Notes under the pieces: generated by a model
Database searches by the model: none
Told to the model about the DNA's origin: nothing
The model's input: only the letters and a program-made list of their open reading frames with translations
Program-made: the position numbers and the translations under genes
Shown: positions 52,234-57,840 of the stretch, piece by piece
Layout of the letters: each line of letters opens with the position of its first letter
Numbering within the stretch: position 1 is the first letter of the stretch
DNA from: Rhodobiaceae bacterium
GTDB taxonomy: Bacteria > Pseudomonadota > Alphaproteobacteria > RS24
Assembly: GCA_018660505.1 (NCBI GenBank)
Contig: JABJKE010000002.1
Location: 1-57,840 of the forward strand
Reading direction: 5' to 3'
Length of the DNA: 57,840 bases

Positions 52234-52712
52234 GAGGCGGGCCCTTCTAAGGCGCTCACGCGCGCGTCCATTTCCGGGTCGGCGAGGCTTTCGGCAAACT
52301 CTGCCGTGAGCCCGTGGACCAGAATACTATGGTCCGCCTCATCGACATCTACCGACACAGTGCCGGGCGTCAAAGTGATGAAATTTGCATAAGTGACCAG
52401 ACCCGCCGTGGTTTTCTGACTGGCGGAAACGCGGGTCATATGGGGGTCGGCGAGGGCGGGGTTGAAAATAACTTTCACCACGGCCCAATTTGATTTGAGA
52501 ATTTCCCAAGTCAGCCAGATAGCGACTTTGGGCAGGCGCAAGAGCACGCCCATGGGCAGCCCTTCTTCGTCTAAAACGCCCATGCGATGGGCAATCATCG
52601 AGACGCCCAGCGCGCTGATAAACCCTAAGCTTATCAATAGCCCCGTGTAATGACCCGATAGCAAGAGCCAAAGGCCAAACATAAGAGCAGTGGATAGAGC
52701 TATCTGACGCAT
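52230..52712 (-). CDS. mrpE: Mrp antiporter subunit MrpE
   Basis: 160 residues from ATG 52712; MRQIALSTALMFGLWLLLSG is a typical MnhE start, and FITLTPGTVSVDVDEADHS near 110 is its conserved C-terminal motif. It heads the ten-gene operon. The start codon lies three bases after the T-run of the upstream terminator at 52716-52744, so no Shine-Dalgarno site is present. Transcription may begin at or near the ATG, or reach it by readthrough. A later ATG (52682) would remove the first ten residues of the first helix. Confidence 0.92.
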   Translation of the reverse strand: MRQIALSTALMFGLWLLLSGHYTGLLISLGFISALGVSMIAHRMGVLDEEGLPMGVLLRLPKVAIWLTWEILKSNWAVVKVIFNPALADPHMTRVSASQKTTAGLVTYANFITLTPGTVSVDVDEADHSILVHGLTAEFAESLADPEMDARVSALEGPAS

Positions 52713-52715
52713 GAG

Positions 52716-52744
52716 AAAAAAGGGCGCGTGTTGCCACGCGCCCT
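52716..52744 (-). terminator. Intrinsic terminator of the SDR gene, abutting mrpE
   Basis: A perfect 10-bp stem (52721-52730 with 52735-52744) closes a four-base loop. On the minus strand it is followed by a run of Ts at 52720-52716, just before the mrpE ATG at 52712. It lies only nine bases after the SDR stop at 52753. This is one of the strongest terminators in the window. Confidence 0.9.
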
Positions 52745-52752
52745 CACACTTT

Positions 52753-53664
52753 CTAGGCTTTGCTTGCAGCTTGAATAAGCTCAAACATACGACCTGTCTG
52801 CTCGCCACCCTGGAACAGGGCTTTGGCATCGTCGTTCACCGTCGAGATTGTGTCCCAATTGGCGGCCACGTCTTCGGCAGTTGGGTTTTCGCCCAAATAC
52901 ATGCCTTTGGTTTCGACAATCGCAGCCGAGGTATAGGCACCCGCACCAGCGCAAATAATTTTGCCCGTTGGCGCGTCTTCTGACGACATGAACACAACCG
53001 CAGGGGTTACGCGTTCTGGTGTCAGCATGTCTTCCATTTCGGCCGGCATGAGGTTTTCGGTCATCCGTGTCCAGGCCACAGGCGCCAAAGCGTTAATGTG
53101 GATATTGTCTTTTTGACCTTCCAGCTTCAGCGTGTTCATGAAACCAACAACGCCCAATTTGGCAGCGCCATAATTGGACTGGCCAAAGTTGCCGTAAAGA
53201 CCGGAAGAAGAAGAGGTGACCACAATGCGGCCATAGCCTTGTTCTTTCATAATCGGCCAAACCGCTTTGGTTGGCTTCATGGTGCCGAACAAATGCACGT
53301 CGACGACAAAACTAAAGTCGCCAAATTCCATTTTGGCAAAGCTTTTGTCGCGCAAGACGCCCGCATTGTTGACCAATACGTCGATGCGGCCATAAGCGTC
53401 CATGGTTTGTTGAACCATATTGGCCACGCCGTCATCGTCGGTCACACTGGAGCCATTGGCGATGGCTTCGCCGCCAGCGGCTTTAATTTCAGCCACAACC
53501 GCTTCGGCCGCATCTGACGAACCGCCAGAGCCGTCCATCGTGCCGCCCAAATCATTGACCACGACTTTTGCGCCGCGGCGAGCAAAATCCAGCGCATGGC
53601 TTTTGCCAAGTCCGCCGCCTGCTCCGGTTACAATCACAACCTTATCGGTAAAATCCAAACTCAT
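52753..53664 (-). CDS. SDR family dehydrogenase, MFE-2-like
   Basis: 303 residues. Rossmann features: VVIVTGAGGGLGKSHALDF near residue 9, DVLVNNAGVLRDKSF near 93 and the catalytic Y-x3-K in NFGQSNYGAAKLGVVGFM with the preceding Ser in VVTSSSSGLYG near 148. The overall sequence resembles the dehydrogenase unit of peroxisomal multifunctional enzyme type 2, which oxidises (R)-3-hydroxyacyl-CoA. That would follow the MaoC hydratase at 8557 in the same pathway; the link is an inference. Start ATG 53664 with AGGAGACG upstream. Confidence 0.9.
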   Translation of the reverse strand: MSLDFTDKVVIVTGAGGGLGKSHALDFARRGAKVVVNDLGGTMDGSGGSSDAAEAVVAEIKAAGGEAIANGSSVTDDDGVANMVQQTMDAYGRIDVLVNNAGVLRDKSFAKMEFGDFSFVVDVHLFGTMKPTKAVWPIMKEQGYGRIVVTSSSSGLYGNFGQSNYGAAKLGVVGFMNTLKLEGQKDNIHINALAPVAWTRMTENLMPAEMEDMLTPERVTPAVVFMSSEDAPTGKIICAGAGAYTSAAIVETKGMYLGENPTAEDVAANWDTISTVNDDAKALFQGGEQTGRMFELIQAASKA

Positions 53665-53683
53665 TTTCGTCTCCTAAAAATGG

Positions 53684-53714
53684 AAAAAAACCTGCCCTGT
53701 TGTGCCCCACAGGC
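53684..53714 (-). terminator. Probable intrinsic terminator after the luciferase-like gene
   Basis: On the minus strand, GCCTGT pairs with ACAGGGC (one bulged base) across eight bases, and a run of seven Ts follows within a few bases. It lies between the luciferase-like gene stop (53757) and the SDR start (53664). The bulge makes it weaker than the others. Confidence 0.55.
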
Positions 53715-53756
53715 GGCTTTGGGTCAAGCGAGTTTGGCGGCTTTTTCGTGGGCTGT

Positions 53757-54833
53757 TTATTGCGCCGCCGTCAGGCTTTCGGGCGCGCTGGTTTGCCCTT
53801 GCAGCCCGGCCGCTTTGGCCAGCCATTCATAAGAGCGTTTGCGCGCCTCCAAATCTGGGATCAGCGTCAAAGCAAATATTTCGTCAATCTTATGGGCTTC
53901 CACCATGGCGGTTAATTGCGTCATGACTTTATCGGGCGTGCCGGTCAGGCTACGGGCTTCGAGCTGCGCCAAAAGGGGCGCGTCTTGCGGCGTTACTGGC
54001 CAATCTTGGGCTTCGTCCAGCGTCGGGAATCGGCCGGCTTTATTTTGCATCAATTGGCTGGCCCAAATATTGCGCGGGCGGGCAAAATAATCGGCTTCTT
54101 CTTGCGTCTCTGCCACCAAAACAGAGGCTGCCAAAGCCACTCTTGGGGTCTGGTTTTGGCGCGAGGGCTTAAAATGCGTGCGATAGGCAGACAGCGCGCT
54201 ATCCAAATTATCTGGATTGATGAAATGCGCATAAACATAAGGCAGCCCGTGTTGCGCCGCATGAATGGCGCCATCGCCGCCCGAGCCCAACATCCAAACC
54301 GGAACTTGTTCGTCACCCATCGGCTGCGCGTGCAAGCCTTGGTAGGGATGGTCATCGGGAAAACCACCAGCTTGGCCAGATAGCCCATTGGCGTCTTCTA
54401 AAAATTGCAGCAGCATTTCTAATTGCTGCGGAAAAACCTCTGGTGGCCAAGCCTTTGGGCCGGGTTGCAAAGCGGCGGCGGTTCGCATATCGCCGCCTGG
54501 CGCGCGCCCCAAACCAAGGTCAATACGCCCGGGCGCGAGAGCCGCCAGCATCCGAAATTGTTCGGCCACTTTCAGCGGGCTGTAGTGCGGCAACATAATG
54601 CCGCCCGAGCCGATGGAAAGATTTTTCGTCCGTGCCGCGATATGGCTGATGAGAATTTCAGGCGCAGCGCCAGCAAAAGAAGACGTATTATGGTGTTCGG
54701 CCAGCCAAAAGCGCGAATAGCCTAATGTGTCTAAATGTTCCGCCAAAGCCACGGTTTCGGCCACCGCTTGGGCCGGGCTGGCGTTGGTAACAATGGCAGA
54801 CTGGTCTAGCGCGTTCAGAGAAAATTGGGTCAT
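53757..54833 (-). CDS. LLM class flavin-dependent oxidoreductase (MsnO8-like)
   Basis: 358 residues, TIM-barrel. LGYSRFWLAEHHNTSSFAGA near residue 37, the stretch TKNLSIGSGGIMLPHYSP near 70 and FRMLAALAPGRIDLGLGRA near 92 are typical of the MsnO8 group, which acts with FMN/F420-free flavin and a separate reductase. Substrate unknown. Start at 54833, divergent from the acyl-CoA ligase at 54989 across 155 bases that hold an inverted repeat. Confidence 0.9.
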   Translation of the reverse strand: MTQFSLNALDQSAIVTNASPAQAVAETVALAEHLDTLGYSRFWLAEHHNTSSFAGAAPEILISHIAARTKNLSIGSGGIMLPHYSPLKVAEQFRMLAALAPGRIDLGLGRAPGGDMRTAAALQPGPKAWPPEVFPQQLEMLLQFLEDANGLSGQAGGFPDDHPYQGLHAQPMGDEQVPVWMLGSGGDGAIHAAQHGLPYVYAHFINPDNLDSALSAYRTHFKPSRQNQTPRVALAASVLVAETQEEADYFARPRNIWASQLMQNKAGRFPTLDEAQDWPVTPQDAPLLAQLEARSLTGTPDKVMTQLTAMVEAHKIDEIFALTLIPDLEARKRSYEWLAKAAGLQGQTSAPESLTAAQ

Positions 54834-54866
54834 GGCCGTAGCTTAAACAATCCATGGGCGTCTGAC

Positions 54867-54887
54867 TAGCGCCTTGATGGGGCGCTA
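54867..54887. promoter_or_regulatory. Inverted repeat in the divergent region, candidate operator
   Basis: TAGCGCC (54867-54873) and GGCGCTA (54881-54887) form a perfect 7-bp inverted repeat with a 7-base spacer. It lies 34 bases upstream of the luciferase-like start and about 36 bases before the -35 of the ligase promoter, where a shared regulator could act. No T-run follows on either strand. The regulator is unknown. Confidence 0.35.
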
Positions 54888-54922
54888 AATGGGATAAAAT
54901 TGTGGGCGGGGTGAGATTCTGC

Positions 54923-54950
54923 TTGCCGCTAGCAGGCGAGTGGATAATAT
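54923..54950 (+). promoter_or_regulatory. Probable promoter of the acyl-CoA ligase gene
   Basis: TTGCCG (54923-54928) and TAATAT (54945-54950) are spaced 16 bases apart and point toward the ligase start at 54989, whose ribosome site is GGGAGACAT. The match is moderate. Confidence 0.4.
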
Positions 54951-54988
54951 TCGACGCCAATAGGTTCGATTAAGGGAGACATCCAACC

Positions 54989-56695
54989 ATGTATGCAGAA
55001 TTAAAACAGACACGCGAGCAAATGACAGCCCCCGACAGCATGTTTGCTGTCAGCGAGATTGAGGTTCGCGGTCAAACGTTGAAAACCTTCACCAATGCGC
55101 CGCCATCGCTGCGCGAGGTTTGGGCGCTTTCTGCCATGGGTCACGCCGATAAAACCTATCTGGTTTATGAAGACGAGACGTGGACCTACACACAAGCCTA
55201 TGCCGAAAGCGCGCGGGTTGCGGCTTGGATGTTTGCCAATGGCATTCAACAAGGCGACCGCGTGGCTTTGGCGTTTCGCAATTATCCAGAATGGATGATT
55301 CTCTATTGGGCGCTGACCTCTGTTGGCATTACCGTGGTGGGCATGAACGCTTGGTGGGTCACCGACGAGATGCAATATGGCCTCGAAGACAGCGCGCCGA
55401 AAGCTTTCATCGGCGATATCGAGCGCCTCGAACGTATTTTACCGATTCGCGATCAATTCCCCGATATGAAATTAATCGGTCTGCGGTTGCCCGCGCCGAT
55501 GGACGGCGTTATCGATTATGCTGAGGTGAAAAACCATGCTGGCGAGATGCCAGAGGTGAGCATTGATGGCGATGAAGATGCCTGTATTTTTTACACTTCC
55601 GGCACAACCGGTCGTCCAAAGGGCGCGCAGCTAACCCAGCGCGGCTGTGTTTTGAACCTGATGAGCGTGGCCTTTATGTCGGCCGCCTCGGCCATGGCAG
55701 AAGCAATTGTCGACGGCACGACGGATCAAATTCCCGAGCCAGGCACAGCCCCCGGGCCAACGATGTTGGTAACCACGCCGATGTTTCATGTGACGGCAAA
55801 TAATTGTGTTTCGCAGCCCTGCACCATGGGCGGCGGCACGCTGATTTTCATGTATAAATGGGATGCGGGCGAAGCGCTTAAAATCGTCGCCAAACATAAG
55901 GTCACCAATCTCAGCGGTGTGCCGGTTATGGCGCGCGAAATTATCGCCCATCCTGATTTTGATAAATATGACACGTCTTCCTTGGTCACTTTGGGCGGCG
56001 GTGGCGCGCAATTACAGCCAGACTTGGTGGGCAAAATTGACGAAGCGCTCGAAAACGGCCAAGCCAACACAGGCTATGGCATGACCGAAACCTGCGGTTT
56101 GATTACCGCCGTGGTTGGCCGATTTTTCCTCGATAAGCCAGACAGTTGCGGCCCGCTGGTGCCAACGATGATTGGCAAAGTTATCGATGCCGATGGCAAT
56201 GATTTACCCGAAGGGTCGGTGGGCGAGCTTTGCGTGAAAGGCGGCAACGTCATTAAAGGCTATTTGAACCGCGAAGAAGCGACAGCCGAATCCATTCAAG
56301 ATGGCTGGCTGCGCACCGGAGATATCGCGCGCATTGATGAAGATGGCTTTGTGTTCATCGTCGATCGCGCCAAAGACATGGTGCTGCGCGGGGGCGAGAA
56401 TATTTATTGTGCGGAAGTCGAAAGCGCGGTGTTTAAACATGACGCGGTGGCCGAATGCACAGTGTTTGGCGTCGAAGACGAGCGCCTTGGCGAAGAAGTG
56501 GGCATCGCGATTGTGGTTGCAGAAGGCGAAACACTAACCGCCGATGACGTGCGCGCGCATTGCTCTAAACTATTGGCAAGTTTCAAAATTCCAAGGTATA
56601 TCTGGTTGCGAACTGAAAAATTACCACGCAACGCCAGTGGCAAGTTTTTGAAACGCGAATTGCGCGACACGCTGGACCCAGCGGACGCCAGCTAA
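54989..56695 (+). CDS. Long-chain fatty acid-CoA ligase family protein
   Basis: 568 residues of the ANL superfamily. P-loop FYTSGTTGRPKGAQLTQR near residue 200, A5 motif TGYGMTETCGLIT near 362, A7/A8 region RTGDIARIDEDGFVFIVDRA near 443 and KDMVLRGGENIYCAEVES near 463, and the catalytic lysine in RNASGKFLKRELRD near 550. It activates fatty or related acids to acyl-CoA, feeding the oxidation genes. A membrane-association helix is not evident. Start ATG 54989 after GGGAGACATCC. Confidence 0.94.
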   Translation: MYAELKQTREQMTAPDSMFAVSEIEVRGQTLKTFTNAPPSLREVWALSAMGHADKTYLVYEDETWTYTQAYAESARVAAWMFANGIQQGDRVALAFRNYPEWMILYWALTSVGITVVGMNAWWVTDEMQYGLEDSAPKAFIGDIERLERILPIRDQFPDMKLIGLRLPAPMDGVIDYAEVKNHAGEMPEVSIDGDEDACIFYTSGTTGRPKGAQLTQRGCVLNLMSVAFMSAASAMAEAIVDGTTDQIPEPGTAPGPTMLVTTPMFHVTANNCVSQPCTMGGGTLIFMYKWDAGEALKIVAKHKVTNLSGVPVMAREIIAHPDFDKYDTSSLVTLGGGGAQLQPDLVGKIDEALENGQANTGYGMTETCGLITAVVGRFFLDKPDSCGPLVPTMIGKVIDADGNDLPEGSVGELCVKGGNVIKGYLNREEATAESIQDGWLRTGDIARIDEDGFVFIVDRAKDMVLRGGENIYCAEVESAVFKHDAVAECTVFGVEDERLGEEVGIAIVVAEGETLTADDVRAHCSKLLASFKIPRYIWLRTEKLPRNASGKFLKRELRDTLDPADAS

Positions 56696-56730
56696 CAAAA
56701 GCCGCTCAAGCGGCAAGATTGAGGGGAAGC

Positions 56731-57840
56731 GTGGCTTTTAATACCCGCTTATTAACATCTGCGAGTGCTTCGGCACTGGCACTTTCGGTAGTTTTGGTTG
56801 TCGCCCCTCATGGGAGCGTGACCCCGGCTGCCGCCTTCGACCTGTCGGGCGAAGAAGACGCGAGTGAATATACAGACACGGTAAAAACCGGCGATACGCC
56901 GGCAGCCGGTGAGAGTATCATCGTGAATGGCACGCCCACGGATGCCAGCAATGCCGGCGTTTTGATAAATTCGGATACGGATGTCACCGTGGATGGCGCC
57001 ATCACTTTGCGCGACCGCGCCGGCACCGGAGACGACGATGCCACTTACACGCTAACTGACGGTATTGGCATTAAAGTCGATGTGGCGCAAGGCGCAGGCA
57101 GCCATCTGCGGCTCGAGAATAACGGGGTGATTACCATCGATGAAGTTCGCGGCACCGAATATGATGGTGACGACGATGGCTTCGCCGATCTCGATACCGA
57201 TGAGGATGGAATCCTTGAGGGCTCGCCGGCTTTAAGCGGCGTCAATCAACGTATCGGCCTTTGGGTGAATGCCACTATCGCGGAGGCGCTCATCGGCGAG
57301 AGCGGCTCGTCCATCACCATTGAGGGCAATGGAGACAATGGGTCGAATATCGTCGCGGGTGTTCTCATTGGCGACGAGCTGCAGAGTAATCTCGATTTAT
57401 CGACGGATATTTCTATGTTTGGCGATTACGCGCGCGGGGTCGATATTGATGACACAGTCGCGGGCAATTACCGCCAGCGCGGCGATATCGATGTGCGCGG
57501 TGAGGGTGGCGTTGGTATTGACATCAATGGCGCCATTTCCGGGTCTTTGATGATTGAAGCGCTGGTAAATGCGAGGGGCTTTTCAATTGAGCAGAGCTCT
57601 CAACGAGGGGTCGATGAGAGCGCGCTTACCGCAGATCAGCAAACGGCCAATAATAACGAAAGACTCCGCGGCGGTTCGGCGGTCAATGTAGCGGCCAATG
57701 TCGCTGGCGGTATTTTGATAAATGGCACGCTAAAAAGCACCGAAACACCAACTGAATCCAAAGGGCTCGCCGACATAACGACCGCGCGCACAAATGACGA
57801 TGGCGAACTGCAAGATGTCACCGCGCTAAAAAACTTGCCC
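56731..57840 (+). CDS. Autotransporter-like surface protein, N-terminal part (runs off right edge)
   Basis: 370 codons to the window end, no stop. I use GTG 56731, five bases after GAGGGG. Residues 1-35 form a signal peptide (LLTSASASALALSVVLVVAP) ending near TPAAA. The rest is Asp/Gly/Asn-rich beta-helix sequence with loose repeats such as GVLINSDTDVTVDGAITL, GVGIDINGAISGSLMIE and ILINGTLKST, each with Ile-rich strands separated by turns. Such passengers precede a C-terminal beta-barrel in type V secretion (family knowledge). The barrel is outside the window. It has no clear tie to the ligase upstream and is preceded by a GCCGC-TCAA-GCGGC hairpin without a T-run. Confidence 0.75.
   Translation, partial: MAFNTRLLTSASASALALSVVLVVAPHGSVTPAAAFDLSGEEDASEYTDTVKTGDTPAAGESIIVNGTPTDASNAGVLINSDTDVTVDGAITLRDRAGTGDDDATYTLTDGIGIKVDVAQGAGSHLRLENNGVITIDEVRGTEYDGDDDGFADLDTDEDGILEGSPALSGVNQRIGLWVNATIAEALIGESGSSITIEGNGDNGSNIVAGVLIGDELQSNLDLSTDISMFGDYARGVDIDDTVAGNYRQRGDIDVRGEGGVGIDINGAISGSLMIEALVNARGFSIEQSSQRGVDESALTADQQTANNNERLRGGSAVNVAANVAGGILINGTLKSTETPTESKGLADITTARTNDDGELQDVTALKNLP

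Noticed and set aside
56701-56715. GCCGC-TCAA-GCGGC hairpin as a terminator of the ligase gene
   Set aside because: The stem is only five bases and no T-run follows on the plus strand.

Overview
The window looks like a stretch of chromosome from a free-living, aerobic, lipid-degrading alphaproteobacterium. GC is roughly 55-60 percent. The case for this class rests on marker arrangements known from it: a DUF2849-CysI-DUF934 sulfite reductase operon, a DUF1491 protein, a DUF6456 protein paired with a DnaA-domain-IV-like regulator, a DUF1289 protein, GlnE beside a two-component system, and a perfect CtrA-type box (TTAA-N7-TTAAC). The many acyl-CoA dehydrogenases suggest a Parvibaculales- or Rhizobiales-like organism, but the genus cannot be named from the sequence alone. 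No rRNA, CRISPR array, transposase or integrase was seen.

Layout. 1-4.5 kb: a metallo-beta-lactamase-fold hydrolase cut by the left edge, a small membrane protein, a strictosidine-synthase-like beta-propeller, tRNA-Gln(UUG), a gamma carbonic anhydrase, a CDP-alcohol phosphatidyltransferase and a nitronate monooxygenase. 4.5-13.5 kb: a serine hydrolase, S9 oligopeptidase plus MsrB, a MaoC hydratase and acyl-CoA ligase divergent from an enoyl-CoA hydratase, an MFS exporter and a winged-helix regulator. 13.5-16.8 kb: a CtrA-box-preceded DnaA-domain-IV-like protein overlapping a DUF6456 gene, then SufE, DUF1491 and an MscS channel. 16.8-22 kb: a minus-strand sulfite reductase operon (DUF2849, CysI, DUF934) downstream of an NMT1/THI5-type ABC transporter. 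22-24.7 kb: an AT-rich orphan gene, YcgN, a possible packaging-module remnant and a nitroreductase.

24.7-33.2 kb: cytochrome c maturation genes ccmI-E-F-H without ccmG, a response regulator/histidine kinase pair, and glnE. 33.3-45.2 kb: five acyl-CoA dehydrogenases in two groups, with an enoyl-CoA hydratase and a small monooxygenase-fold protein. Between the groups lie dusA, a TSUP exporter, a phosphomannomutase, cobA and a DUF1289 gene. 45.3-52.7 kb: a ten-gene minus-strand Mrp-type cation/proton antiporter operon with MrpA split and three MrpD-like subunits. 52.7-57.8 kb: an SDR dehydrogenase, a luciferase-like monooxygenase, a divergent fatty-acyl-CoA ligase, and the first 370 codons of a large autotransporter-like surface protein cut by the right edge.

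How the parts fit. The acyl-CoA ligases, acyl-CoA dehydrogenases, hydratases, MaoC protein and SDR together cover activation, first oxidation, hydration and second oxidation of fatty or steroid-like acyl chains. The CcmI/E/F/H proteins mature the c-type cytochromes that would take the electrons. CobA makes the siroheme precursor used by CysI. By eye, the acyl-CoA dehydrogenases fall into a class with the E-R signature and a class without it, lying side by side as in the heteromeric ChsE-type enzymes. The most unusual items are the CtrA-box/DnaA-like/DUF6456 locus, the Mrp operon whose first start codon sits against an upstream terminator, three short tandem repeats at gene boundaries, and the possible relic of a packaging module.
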